64,000 nucleotides of DNA. Source: Epiperipatus broadwayi (lineage: Eukaryota > Onychophora > Udeonychophora > Euonychophora > Peripatidae). The notes beneath the pieces were generated by a model. That model was not told the DNA's origin. It searched no databases and saw only the letters and a list, made by a program, of their open reading frames with translations. Location: the NCBI GenBank assembly GCA_028023455.1, contig JAQFVV010012531.1, positions 1,738,001 through 1,802,000 on the forward strand, read 5' to 3'. Position numbers and translations under genes: made by a program. Below, in pieces: positions 1-11,436 of this stretch; the stretch's first letter is position 1, and each line of letters opens with the position of its first letter.

Positions 1-332
1 TATGCTTCATAGATTTTATTTTTTAACTATAACATCCTGTAAACAGAATATTATGTCATATACATGTATGTCCCACTTTATAATTTTTTCAAATAAACAT
101 AAATAGATTTTAAATTTAACAAAACAAACTTTATATTTTATTTTTGTTTGTTTATTTGTCTCTTTTACATTTAATTATATATTTTTTTGGTTTGGAATAC
201 GTATTGTATGTTTTGAAATAGATTCCATTTTTACTTTCCTAAGTGTGCATGTTGATATATGTTTATGTGTTCGATTAATATAAAAGAAAGGGAAAGAGAA
301 AGATTTTAATTCACCTGCCATTTCTTCTCCAG

Positions 333-365
333 CGGATTACACCACCACCCCCGAGCATAAGCTAG
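333..365 (+). CDS. possible terminal coding exon
   Basis: A pyrimidine-rich tract ending in AG at 331-332 precedes eleven codons that read RITPPPPSIS and then a TAG stop at 363-365. The following 400 bases are clearly less AT-rich than the surroundings and lead to an AATAAA at 765-770, as a last exon and 3' UTR would. No upstream exon lies in the window and the peptide is too short to recognise. A chance acceptor is quite possible. Confidence 0.22.
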   Translation, partial: RITPPPPSIS

Positions 366-790
366 TATAAACCAGGCAAAGGCTTAATTAAAATTTATTG
401 AGTGAATTTATTGTTAGCGAATTCTGCAATTCTTGTTAAATAGCAAGATTGGCGCTTGGACAGTAGCCCATAAATGCGGACATTTGTGCAATGAGAGAGT
501 TAAGTTTGGGAGGGACCGAATGGGATTAGTTTACTTATATCCATGTTTGTATTTAGCAGCTGAATCTCTTTTCTCACCCTTTGAATAACCGAATATTAGG
601 AAAACTTCACAAAAAGGGAAGGATGAGTCAGAACATGGGAAAATTTCAAACGGGAGGGGATGGTCGGAGCTATAAATACGATGAATGCATAGGCATGTCA
701 ATTCACCCTCTGGAAAGAAATGTACAATCAGAATAAGGCAAATCTCAATGACTAGCTGATAATTAATAAATATAAAGTGTAGTAAATGAG
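366..790 (+). other. less AT-rich non-repetitive segment, possible 3' UTR or regulatory DNA
   Basis: This stretch has visibly higher G+C and few homopolymer runs compared with the flanks. It ends near AATAAA (765-770). It also holds a TATA-like CTATAAATAC at about 670, so a promoter is an alternative reading. I see no long open frame and no match to the repeat families elsewhere in the window. Confidence 0.25.
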
Positions 791-1771
791 GGAAAGCGTG
801 TTTTAGTTACAATAGTAAAATAAAAAAAAAGGACAAAAAGACTTTGGGTTAATCATTTTGATCTGAAGTCATCAATCTTATGAGAACTTTGTTTCTGAAT
901 TGTGATTTGGTAAAAATATGATTATGATATTTTTATTATTTAATTTTACTTTAAAAAATATACATCTTTATTCTGGACAGTAGGTTTAGTTGGTTTGCCA
1001 AAATGATTTGCAAATGCCAAATTTTGCTTAAAAAATAAGCAATTACCATGAGTTTATATTGGGGAGAAAAATAATTTGTTACTTTAAATTCGAAATACAT
1101 AAAAAAAACTCTGTTAAAAAAGTAAAGCCTAAAATTGAATAAAATGTTAATTAATGAATAAACATTTTACTAAGCATGTTGCTAATAATATATATATATA
1201 TATATCTTAACCTGTGGGTAAATATATAAAATCATTTCAGTATTAAGTTGTTGTTTTTTTAATTATAATTTTTTCATCGACAGTCTGTCATTTTGTTTTT
1301 TTATATAGTCAGAGAATTTTCCTAAATCATGATTTGTTAAGTTAAAAAAAACATGTAGAAAAAAAAAAGAAAATGAATTTAACATAATGTACATGTTAAA
1401 ATTTATTTTTCATACCTCTTGTGTTTTGTTATCAAAGTTTTTTATTTTTGTAATATCTAATCAATAAACCCCTCCCCCCTTTTTTTTGAAGCATTGTTAT
1501 TTTTTTAATTTAAAGTAGAATTCACAAAATTATTTATTTTATATAAATGCATTCAAAATTTAAAAAAAAATAATAGATAAATTAATAAAAATATACAGTT
1601 GGTTGCTATATATTTAAGAATGCAAATGATTAAATCTTTTTTATTTGCTTATACTATATATTTTTCTTATTTATGATACAAGTCACCATTTTTTTGAATA
1701 TGTTAAAAATAAATTATAAGATTATTAATTTAAAAGTGAGGTAATAAATATTATTTTAAATTTATAATTAG
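791..1771. other. AT-rich non-coding stretch
   Basis: No gene, RNA or recognised mobile element is visible. It holds many A and T runs and a short TA microsatellite near 1188-1206. Confidence 0.6.
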
Positions 1772-1780
1772 TAACCTTTA
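1772..1780 (+). repeat. left 9-bp target-site duplication of the inverted retrozyme-like cluster
   Basis: TAACCTTTA here is repeated exactly at 3648-3656, directly outside the far end of the inverted tandem array. This fits a duplication made when the whole array was inserted as one piece. Nine bases in AT-rich DNA could match by chance, but both copies sit at the array borders. Confidence 0.55.
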
Positions 1781-2227
1781 AGCCAATAAACATCACATGA
1801 CCACCACCTCTTATGCTTGTGTATAACTTGTTAAAACAGGCAAAACTCACTATATATATTGCCACACACAGCAAGCTAGAGTAAAACGGATGCCAGAAGG
1901 CTTGTGCATAAAATCCCCATTTAGTGTCTATTCATCCAATATCCCCAGACTAGTTTCTAGCTTATGGCCTTCATCAGTGAGGAGCCTTGGATCTGAGAGC
2001 ACTGCACCTAGATCTTAGGATCTAATGCAACCCTCCAGCAACCACCTTTTATCTCCATTTAACTACAAAACTATGAGTCTTAAACTGAAAACACAATGTT
2101 TTCAATCCAAGCTCATTAACTTATATAGTCATATGGGTTTGAACCCAGTTCAGTATCCATACATTTTGGTGTCTTTGGTTCTTTAATAACTATAGCCACC
2201 ACTATCCTATTAGGCAGGATTGGTTTT
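1781..2227 (-). repeat. retrozyme-like family A, minus unit 1 (about 447 bp)
   Basis: First of two nearly identical direct repeats; the next unit restarts at 2228 with the same bases. Read on the minus strand, a hammerhead core lies at 1942-1983. No protein is encoded, and short open frames across it are incidental. The tandem arrangement with one self-cleaving motif per unit is what is known for retrozymes, which are non-autonomous elements that spread through small circular RNAs. Confidence 0.7.
1942..1983 (-). ncRNA. hammerhead ribozyme motif, family A
   Basis: On the minus strand: six-base helix I strand TCCTCA, core CTGATGA, helix II AGGC-CATAA-GCTA, core GAAA, self-complementary ACTAGT, cleavage-site C, then TGGGGA pairing back to the first strand (one G-U). 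All conserved core bases are present. The pair next to the core in helix II is A-A. Helix III has no loop, so pairing between two molecules is the likely active form. Confidence 0.65.
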
Positions 2228-2682
2228 AAGCCAATAAACATCACATGACCACCACCTCTTATGCTTGTGTATAACTGTTGTTAAAACAGGCAAAACTCAC
2301 TATATATATTGCCACACACAGCAAGCTAGAGTAATCAATGGATGCCAGAAGGCTTGTGCATAAAATCCCCATCTAGTGCCTACTCATCCAATATCCCCAG
2401 ACTAGTTTCTGGCTTATGGCCTTCGTCAGTGAGGAGCCTTGGATCTGAGAGCACTGCACCTAGATCTTAGGATCTAATGCAACCCTCCAGCAACCACCTT
2501 TTATCTCCATTTAACTACAAAACTATGAGTCTTAAACTGAAAACACCTTAATGTTTTCAATCCAAGCCCATTAGCTTATATAGTCATATGGGTCTGAACC
2601 CAGTTCAGTACCCATACATTTTGGTATCTTTGGGACTTTAATAACCATAGCCACCCCTATCCTATTAGGCATAATTGGCTTT
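2228..2682 (-). repeat. retrozyme-like family A, minus unit 2 (about 455 bp)
   Basis: Second direct copy, matching 1781-2227 with few substitutions and some small indels. A hammerhead core lies at 2394-2435 on the minus strand. The unit is followed by about 120 bases of a third copy, after which the repeat flips orientation. Confidence 0.7.
2394..2435 (-). ncRNA. hammerhead ribozyme motif, family A
   Basis: Minus strand: TCCTCA, CTGACGA (position 7 is C, which the family tolerates), stem AGGC-CATAA-GCCA, GAAA, ACTAGT, cleavage C, TGGGGA. Helix I is six pairs and the GGC/GCC stem of helix II is intact. The core appears complete. Confidence 0.65.
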
Positions 2683-2803
2683 AAGCCAATAAACATCACA
2701 TGACTACCACCTCTTATGCTTGTGTATAACTTGTTAAAACAGGCAAAACTCACTATATATATTGCGACACACAGCAAGCTAGAGTAATCAATGGATACCT
2801 AAT
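2683..2803 (-). repeat. family A, truncated third minus unit
   Basis: It repeats the first 120 bases of the unit beginning at 2228 and then stops at the inversion point near 2798-2803. It has no ribozyme core. Confidence 0.6.
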
Positions 2804-3236
2804 AGGATAGTGGTAGCTATGGTTATTAAAGAACCAAAGACACCAAAATGTATGGGTACTGAACTGGGTTCAGACCCATATGACTATATAAGCTAATGGG
2901 CTTGGATTGAAAACATTAAGGTGTTTTCAGTTTAAGACTCATAGTTTTGTAGTTAAATGGAGATAAAAGGTGGTTGCTGGAGGGTTGCATTAGATCCTAA
3001 GATCTAGGTGCAGTGCTCTCAGATCCAAGGCTCCTCACTGATGAAGGCCATAAGCCAGAAACTAGTCTGGGGATATTGGATGAGTAGGCACTAGATGGGG
3101 ATTTTATGCACAAGCCTTCTGGCATCCATTGATTACTCTAGCTTGCTGTGTGTGGCAATATATATAGTGAGTTTTGCCTGTTTTAACAACAGTTATACAC
3201 AAGCATAAGAGGTGGTGATCATGTGATGTTTATTGG
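2798..3236 (+). repeat. retrozyme-like family A, plus unit 1
   Basis: This is the reverse complement of the minus units, beginning abruptly inside the unit. It carries an intact hammerhead core at 3032-3073. The head-to-head join makes the whole 1.8-kb block able to fold as a long imperfect hairpin. Confidence 0.7.
3032..3073 (+). ncRNA. hammerhead ribozyme motif, family A (best-preserved plus copy)
   Basis: Helix I 5' strand TCCTCA (3032-3037), CTGATGA (3038-3044), helix II with GGC/GCC and loop CATAA (3045-3057), GAAA (3058-3061), palindromic ACTAGT (3061-3066), predicted cleavage after C3067, helix I 3' strand TGGGGA (3068-3073). The cleavage triplet is GTC, the preferred one. The only non-canonical feature is an A-A pair at the base of helix II. 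Confidence 0.7.
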
Positions 3237-3647
3237 CTTAAAACCAATCCTGCCTAATAGGATAGTGGTGGCTATGGTTATTAAAGAACCAAAGACACTA
3301 AAATGTATGGGTACTGAACTGGGTTCAGACCCATATGACTATATAAGCTAATGGTCTTGGATTGAAAACATTAAGGTGTTTTCAGTTTAAGACTCATAGT
3401 TTTGTAGTTAAATGGAGATAAAAGGTGGTTGCTGGAGGGTTGCATTAGATCCTAAGATCTAGGTGCAGTGCTCTCAGATCCAAGACTTTTCACTGACGAA
3501 GGCCATAAGCCAGTAACTAGTCTGGGGATATTGGATGAGTAGGCACTAGATGGGGATTTTATGAACAAGCCTTCTGGCATCCATTGATTACTCTAGTTTG
3601 ATGGGTGTGGCAATATATATAGTGAGTTTTGCCTGTTTTAATTTTAA
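3237..3647 (+). repeat. retrozyme-like family A, plus unit 2
   Basis: Direct copy of the preceding plus unit, ending at about 3641 beside the right target-site duplication. Its ribozyme core at 3487-3528 is damaged. Confidence 0.65.
3487..3528 (+). ncRNA. damaged hammerhead motif, family A
   Basis: CTGACGA at 3493-3499 and the ACTAGT-C segment are kept, but the conserved GAAA reads GTAA (A to T at 3514) and helix I is weakened to TTTTCA against TGGGGA. It is probably inactive. Confidence 0.5.
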
Positions 3648-3656
3648 TAACCTTTA
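3648..3656 (+). repeat. right 9-bp target-site duplication of the inverted cluster
   Basis: TAACCTTTA, identical to 1772-1780, lies immediately outside the right end of the family A array. Confidence 0.55.
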
Positions 3657-4310
3657 GTTATATAAAGTTGTTTACTAGCTGCATAATGATCAAAAACCTC
3701 CCCCCCCCCCTAAAAATAATTTAGTTTTGATGACCATATTTTACAATTATGAACATTGACGGAAATTTTAACCCATAAAATTGGTTGAATGAATATTTTT
3801 TATTTAATATACACATTTTAAAATGTATTATTAATGCACTTTGTTATTGTATGTGATTAGTATATGTTTTTGATCATGTATTGCATTGAGTGAAACTGAC
3901 ATTTTTAAAAGCTTTTGTAGATGTTAATGATAAGAATCTTTTTTATTTTGGATATGTTATAAATGAAAATATTTACTGTCTTGTATGAACACCGAATTAA
4001 AATTGGCTAAGTACATTAATCAAAATATAAAATTGTATATTGTATAATGGGTAAACTATGTGCTATATATTTTTGGTGTATTACTTTATTATCATCAGAT
4101 GATGTAGCTTTAATGAAGTCAATATTTTGTGACATTGTCAGTCTTACATAATGGCCACCATTTAAAAAAATAGTGGATGTTTTTTAAAAAAAGTTTTGGA
4201 AATATTTTTTAAGGAAAATTTTAATGAATAACCAATTATAAATCAAAATAATGAGTATAAATGGTGATTATTGTTATTGGTGAATCCTCACACAAAGGTC
4301 CATTGTATTT
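3657..4310. other. AT-rich non-coding stretch with poly-C tract
   Basis: No feature is recognised apart from a run of about ten C near 3699-3708. Similar C or G runs occur at 22067, 24936, 27888, 44595 and 48450. Confidence 0.5.
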
Positions 4311-4313
4311 CAG

Positions 4314-4454
4314 AGTAAAGATAGACAAAGAAGAACAAAAAGGAGTTTTAGCAATGATTTTGAATATGAATTTGTTCAATATAAATATGTTCGTATATTT
4401 CAAATACTGTATTATATTTTATTAGATTTATTTGACATCTTGCCATGTTGCCTT
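4314..4454 (+). CDS. weak internal-exon candidate
   Basis: An acceptor-like TATTTCAG ends at 4313. The frame then stays open for about 57 codons, beginning SKDRQRRTKRSFSNDFEYEF, with a basic start followed by a hydrophobic stretch. A possible GTAATA donor follows at 4455. The open frame runs into the inverted repeat that starts at 4457, so the downstream boundary is uncertain. The protein was not recognised. Confidence 0.22.
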
Positions 4455-4456
4455 GT

Positions 4457-4610
4457 AATATTTTTTATAGCTAACTATTTATTCTTGTAATAACTATTTA
4501 TTCTTAAAGATATTCAAGATCTTTCATCATTCTAGCTCTCCATTTTATTCTATACTTAACCATATCTTAGTTATTACAAGAATAAATAGTTAGCTATAAA
4601 AGATAATATT
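4457..4610. repeat. inverted repeat with ~42-bp arms
   Basis: The left arm 4457-4497 and right arm 4568-4610 are near-perfect reverse complements sharing ATAGCTAACTATTTATTC, with about 70 bases between them. No transposase is present. It could be a small MITE or a foldback remnant. Confidence 0.7.
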
Positions 4611-7018
4611 TTATTAGAGAGATTTTGAAATAATTTTCATAACATAAATGAGATTGATATTTTTTATGAAAATCTCAAAATAGGAAATCTTTTACCATTC
4701 ATCAATTTATATACCCAATCCAACGAATATTTGTTCTTACTGATATATATATATTAAAATATTTCATCCAGATAGTTGAAGAATATACCATCTCTATACT
4801 CTTGTTGTCACATTTTCAGAATATTAAGAAGTGTTATTAAATTTTTCTAGTGTCTTTATGTTATCTCAATAAGAGTTTGAGTTTTACTTCTATATAATAG
4901 GCTTGGTTGTATTAATAATTGACAAGTCTTATTGATATACATCTTACCAATAAGAATGCATGATAAAATGGAACAAACATGATATTTCTCAATTAATTGA
5001 TTTGAATTAATTATATAATTTATGATAAACTACCTCATCTTTGATTTGATAAAAGTTATTCATAAGACTTTGTGCTAAATTTGAATACCAAACCTACTAT
5101 TTTATCTAAAAGGTGATTTCAATTCTCGCTAATCGCACACTATACATATAACTAAATTTAGATGATTTCTGAAAAATATTTTAAATGATATATTGCACTT
5201 ACAATCATGAAATCTCTGCAAAAGAGACAAAATTCAGACTATTAATATGACACTATGGGTTATACACATCAATGTAATACACATTGCTACGAAAGTACTC
5301 ATACAGGAAGGAAGTGTTATCATTACAATTTTGAAACAGCTGCCAAAAAAGGAATTTATAAATGCATGAAAGAACTCATATAGTAGATAAATCTTTCCTC
5401 TATGGTTTGTGTGATTTCAAACTTTGATCTATTGATCATGATTACATAATGATAGCAACAGTTATTTTGTTGTATACTGATATGACATCTGGGATGAATG
5501 TTGAGGTGAAACAACTATAATATTCATAAGCCATCCATATAAGATGCCATTAGGTTTTCAAGACTAAGGAACTGTCACAAAAGTTGCTGATCTATGTTTT
5601 CTGAATATCATATCAAATTTTTTTAGCATAATTTTCAGCTTAGATGAACAGCAAGCACAGAGATATGTATGAATTTGAAAATATTTGCCTTTTCATTTCT
5701 TTCAGTAGTTGATTCATAGTATTTCAACAAACTATTATCCCGAGACTCACTCATTTCATTATTAATAAGTAATATTTATTTTATTATATATTAATAAAGT
5801 ACTATCCATCTTTTTTCTTTGCTTTTTGAATTCTATCTATTATTCAGAAAAGTAACAGATTGATATGCCATCCCTATTCTAGCTTCCTAGTACAGTATTC
5901 ACCACAACCCAATTGTTCTCCATCATTTCCTGTTAAGAGATGATTCTAATATTACAACTTTTTTAATAATGGACTATTTATTAAGTTTTAGATTTTGCAT
6001 TAATGATACCCAACATTTTTTGAAATTTAATCCAAAAACTTTTATATTATCACTGATTCTGTAACCTATAACTCTTCACTTATGATATTACTTTTTGTTT
6101 TTATTTGAAAGAAGAGCTTATTTTTACTATCTCTGCATCATTCCTGTTTTTATTAGCATCTCTGCTAAAAATGTAAGATTTAATTACATTATTTGCAATA
6201 TCTACAATATGTAGGCATTTAGCTGACATCATTATTTTATCTTCCTTGATCTAGTCACCAATATGAGCATTTTTTTATTTTCCCATCTTCACTGATTTAT
6301 ATATATATATTTTATCTCCATTATGTTGCATTTTCTTCCTCTTTATTAATGCTGTCAGAATGTCTCCAATATAATCTTCATCTATAGTATCATACAATTT
6401 ATGTTGCTACATCCTTCTCATCATTACTGGGCTACTGTATTATCATTAGCTGTATTGTTATTACTGTATTTGCTTTTAATGCCATAATCACATAAAAATT
6501 ATTTGTCTCACTATATTACTATTGCATTATTATTAGCATCCATTTTAACACCACTATTGTGATCTATCTCACTACATTATCATCTATAGAAATATTACTT
6601 CCATTTTATCCTACATTCCTAGCATCACTAGCGCCCTCCAATTCATTATCACAAATATTATTTATATCATTGCATTATCGTTTACACTGTAAATTTTATC
6701 ACTTTCATTTTTAAAATCCTTAGAATCTTTTTTATATCATTATAATTTTTAAGATTCTTGTCCCCACATTATCATCATATTGCCATTGTTATATGCATGA
6801 TTTTAATTCTTCATTTAATATTAACATCTTTTTTATTGTTACTCTATCATAATTATTCTCTTTTAATATTATCATCATACCATTTTATTTATTTACATAC
6901 TTCCAGTAGTTCAATTATCTTTTTCATTATTCTATTAATATTCTGCTTTTTTTCCCCAGTATTATCCCATAATTTTTATAACATTTTCATTAGAAATCTC
7001 ACTACTACAACTACCAAA
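4611..7018. other. AT-rich stretch without recognised genes
   Basis: Reading both strands I found only short incidental open frames. From about 6240 to 7300 the sequence is a pyrimidine-biased, ATTATCATT-rich low-complexity tract, which explains the apparent open frames there. Confidence 0.5.
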
Positions 7019-7065
7019 ACTTGTTAAGAGCTTATTTTGTGAGCTCTATACATAATAATTACCAT
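7019..7065 (+). repeat. remnant of a family A'-type repeat tail
   Basis: The segment from TTGTTAAGAG through the TATA-rich end matches 53925-53970, which follows the hammerhead core at 53865-53904. It looks like an isolated tail of the same repeat family. Confidence 0.4.
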
Positions 7066-7769
7066 TTTTATTCAATCACCACAGTATCAGTATTATTGGC
7101 ACTCTTCTTCTCATTCCTAATTATTATAATCTTTACCACCACCTTATGACCACTATCATTAATTTGATCACATGAACCAATTACTATTACCAAAACAACT
7201 ACTACTGTACTTTTAATAAAATGTTTACTTCTATTGTCATTACATTTGTTTTTTTCCATTTCTTCATTAGTCTTCTCCAAATTACTTAGCATCAATCATT
7301 CTCTTCATGTTTTATTTTATGAGTTAATCCTGCTAGGCAACATGAGTTTTTTTATCCAGGAAAAATGATTTGAAGTTCAAATTCAGATTGGGTGAACTTG
7401 GAGATTTTTTTTCCAGATCACATTAGGCTTAATATTTTTTTTAGGCAGACTGATCAAAATATAACCCAGATAGTTATCATTAGTGATTGCTAAATATTAT
7501 GTATCCTTTTTTAGCTATATTTTAAAGATCACAGATCAACTTAATTGGTCAAATGACTGGTAATGTATTGGCTGTAAAAATAAGATAATTCCATGTTCCT
7601 GGGAAAATATTTCCCCTTTAAAGGCATCATACAGTTCGTGGCTATCTTTACTAGGCCATGTGTTCATCATCATATTTTTGTCATTTATCATCATTGCGAA
7701 CATTCTTCATATCCAATTTGATTATTTTTGCATTAAACTCTATGGTCATTTGCCATAATTTTGCTTTAT

Positions 7770-7812
7770 GGATAAAAACAAAAGCCAGAAACTGGTCTGG
7801 ATATGGGGATTT
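7770..7812 (+). ncRNA. half hammerhead motif (remnant)
   Basis: GCCAGAAACTGGTCTGG at about 7784-7800 matches the second half of the family A core (helix II end, GAAA, ACTGGT, cleavage C, helix I start). The CTGATGA half is gone, so this is a dead fragment. Confidence 0.4.
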
Positions 7813-9173
7813 TAGTAGATGGTGTTAGAATAAAGAGCTGCTATTGTTTTATCATATTATGTGAGCTGGAAAGTTACAGGATTTGTACATTAAAACACAA
7901 TATTTTTAAATGTTTAATTTTAATCATTTGTCCGTTTTTTTTTTGTTTCATCGTTTTTTTGGTGTTTAAATGTCCACACTCATTTATTTATTAGTAGTTG
8001 TTAATAAATGAATGAATATATATATATAATAAAAAGGCAAAATATGAGCTCAATTTTCATGAGTTTAGAATTTCTTTATCACTATAAGATGTTATATCAT
8101 AAGAGTAGTCTATTTCTGTTTTATATTCAATAACTCCCTAATCCCCGCCCACCCACTCTTTTTCATTTAATTTTGATTTGTTATTAATTATCTTTTACAA
8201 AGCTGACTATTAATACATGGCCACAGATACAATTCTAGTATTCACAATTCAGTCTAAACAGCTTTTAGACTGCAAGGTGCCAGATTATTGTATTTATATT
8301 TAGCAAAACAACTTTAATTACTTAAGATCAAACTAATTAAATTATGATATAAATATCATTTTCTTTATAGTTATAAAAAATGTCATGAATGTTAATTAAA
8401 TATTGCAAAAATTCTCAATTAAATTTATATGAGAGCTTGAATGCTTATGTAAGTCTAAATTAGTTTCTTCTATTATATTGTGTGTGTAAGGATTTGCAGT
8501 GTAATGATAAAGTATATTAGCTATCATGATATACCCTATATTAGTTCAAATCTGAGAGAAATGAGAATTTTCTTTCAGGCTCTAAATAAGCTAATATAGC
8601 ATTTCATAGCTGATCCAAGTAACTATTCAGTTATTAGTTGAAGAATTATGTAGTTGTTATTTGTTTAAGGGTAAACAATTCAGGTTAGTCTGGTTTGGGC
8701 AAATGAATGTCAATGCATTAAGTATAAAATATGATTCATCCATTACTAGGATGAGGAAAATATTATACATCTCTGGGTAATGATCTTTTGTTATCTCTAT
8801 AAGATCCAAAACAGTATAGTAATTAATAATCATTTTACATTTTCTGGGTTGTTTGATAAAGATTGTGGCTCATTTATACAAACTGATTAAAAAATTGTTT
8901 GTTATGTATATCATCATCATCATCATCAACCATTATCAATCCACTGCAGGATGCTCTCTCCAAGTTCAGTCCATCTTCTCTGATCTTCAGCTTCTCTTCT
9001 CCACACCATCCCTGCATCTTTCTTATTTCATCCATCCATGACACATCTCTTTCTGGGTCTTTTACAATCTCTTGGAATCACAGTTTAAGATTTCAATTAT
9101 CCATCTATTATCATCTCTTCTAGCAATATGTTCAACCCAACTTCACTTCAGTCTTTTAATTTTTTCAATGAGA

Positions 9174-10740
9174 TCAGTAATACCTGTTTGTTCTCATCCA
9201 TATATTGCGTCTTTGATCTCTTCTTGTTATTCCTAACATGCATCTCTCCATACTTATTTGAGTGGTCTGAAGTCTCTGTATTGCTCTTCTATTAAGTATC
9301 CAAGTCTTGGATCCATAAGTAAGAACTGGTAAAACACATTTATTAAAAACTTTCCTTTTCAAACCCATAGGCATATTTCCTTTTAGCATCAAGTTATTTC
9401 TACCAAAAGCACTCCAACCAAGTTTAATTCTATGATTAATTTCCTCCATTATGTTTCCATCTGTATTAATAATCTGACCAAGATATTTGTAGCTGTTAAC
9501 TTCTTCTAATCCATCATAATCAATCTTTATTTTCATATTTTGAGAAAATCCATTAAACTTTACTTTAGTTTTTTTAACATTTATCTTTAGTCCTACTTTC
9601 CTACTTTCATCTGATAACTTCTGCAACATTTCCTGCAGCTTCTAAACCATTACTTGCAAAGACACCTATATCATCTGCAAAATCTAAATGACTTAAATAA
9701 TCTCCATTTACTTTCACTTCTTTAGCTTCCCATTTTAATCCACAAAATACTTCTTGCAGCACTGCTGTAAAAAGTTTTGGAGATATGGAGTCACCCTCTC
9801 TTACACCCTTATCAATGTCGACTTTCCTAGTATCATTATGTAATCTAATTGTTGCTGTTGCATTTTTATAAATATTCTTTAAAATATGACAATATCCTGG
9901 ATCTATACTTGATGATCCAATGCTTTAATCACTGAAAAAATGTTTATAGAATCAAATGCCTTTTCATAATCTACAAATCCAAAGCATAATGGCAACTCAT
10001 ATTCATTTTTCCTTTCTATAACTTCTCTCAATACCTGCATATGATCTACTAAACTAAAACCACTTTTAAATCCAGCTTGTTCTCTTGATTGGTGGAAATC
10101 CAATGTTCTCTGTAGACGAGTTGTAATTATCTTGGTAAAAATTTTGTATAAAACTGATAAAGGTTGAGAGGTCAGTAATTTCTAATATCTTCTTTACCAC
10201 GTTTTGAAAATATTAATATTGCATTCTTCCAATCATCTGGTACATCTTTATCATTTAGACATTAGGTATATAACTTTGCTAAAAAAATGTCTATTTCTTC
10301 ATCTGCTTCTTTTAATATATCAATTATAATTCCATCATTACCTGGAGCCTTTCCTTTCTTCATAAATTTAATTGCATGCCTCACTTCTTCATTTAAAATT
10401 CTAGACAATTCGGAAGACATAATAGATATAGGAGATACTTGTTCTTTATTATTACATAATTCTTAATAGAAGTCTTCTACCCATTTCATGATATCATCTC
10501 TTTTTTTAGATAATTTCATCTTCTTTTCTTATTGCAGATATAAATTTCCTATCAATACCAAAATATTGTTTTACACTCTTAAGACTTTTATTTTCTTCTA
10601 CAGCTTTCCTTGCTTGTTCACAGTTATACTTTTTTATATCATTTTCATCTCTTTTCTGCCCCATTTTACTAAATTTGAGATATTCAACCCTTTTTAATGC
10701 ATCATTTTTGTATATCTTCATATTTCTTTTTTTCTTCATA
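9174..10740 (-). pseudogene. RTE reverse transcriptase pseudogene
   Basis: Three open pieces (9174-9629, 9903-10103, 10506-10739) align in order with the 995-codon frame of the copy at 48782-51769. They carry the thumb segment with [11 protein letters not shown] and [13 protein letters not shown], the motif A region with [12 protein letters not shown], and the basic linker before the RT. Between 9630 and 9903, LDFADD can be read in frame, so the family's catalytic motif is FADD. Frameshifts and stops break it; it is non-functional. Confidence 0.85.
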
Positions 10741-10918
10741 AAATTCTTTAGTCTCAGTAGAAATTTTATTGGTCAATTGCAGCTTTTTTCTACCAGCTAT
10801 CTTTGTTGCAGTTTTTAAAAGTGTCTCAGTTATTTTCATATTAATTTCATTCAAATCGGAATCATGTTCAAAATCTACTAATACTTGAAACCGATTTGCA
10901 AGTTCTACTTTAAATTAT

Positions 10919-11436
10919 ATATTTATTAATTTATTCATCAGCAGTTACTTGAAAATTAATATAACCATTCTAATTCCAGAAAAAATATGAGAGAGAGAGA
11001 GAGAGATTAAAAGAGGAATGAAAATTAAAGATAGGTTTTGTGTAGAATTTACAAACCTAATCTTAGACACTAACATTTATTCTGTCTTGGGATGCTGCCT
11101 TTTAACTTCTGCAGTAAACTTTTTTTTTTTGAAAGATTTCATTTCTTAATCATATTCTCCCAATGAAAGCAAATAATATTACAATTCTTTAGAATGACTT
11201 TGAGATAAATTTTATAATGTAAACTGTCCGTCTCTTATCAAAATTATGCCCCAATTTATCATAAAATATTTTTTTAAAAATCTATTATTTTATATCTGCT
11301 TCATATACCAGAACAAAAATAAGTGCATTAAAATCCTCAAATTAATTAGAAAGCTATAAAATTTATGTTTGTATATTGAGTTATGATAGCAATCATTTTC
11401 TTGTTTTGCTTAATAATTTTCACTTCCCTAATTTTG
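10919..11436. other. insertion inside RTE copy 1
   Basis: Alignment by eye to the copy at 48762-52061 jumps from the base matching about 50780 to that matching about 50868. The ~520 intervening bases are absent there. They include a (GA)n run near 10988-11006. No terminal repeats or coding sequence identify the inserted element. Confidence 0.4.

Noticed and set aside
2571-2777. 68-codon minus-strand open frame
   Set aside because: It spans the join of two family A repeat units and contains no conserved protein; the DNA is explained by the repeat.
3062-3115. Intramolecular helix III (CTAGT with a later ACTAG) in the family A ribozyme
   Set aside because: This pairing would put A next to the cleavage position and ignores the six-pair helix I formed by TGGGGA; the loopless palindrome explains all bases better.
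5280-5400. Ankyrin-like peptide (ETAAKKGIYKCMKELI)
   Set aside because: One loose match of about 16 residues with stops on both sides; not enough to call a gene remnant.
6758-7295. Open frames of 75-89 codons on both strands
   Set aside because: They fall in an ATTATCATT-rich low-complexity tract; the peptides are Ile/Leu/Ser/His runs with no domain character.
8905-8930. TCATCA array considered as an independent microsatellite
   Set aside because: It is the 3' tail of RTE copy 1; the same tail ends the copies at 13155 and 48762.
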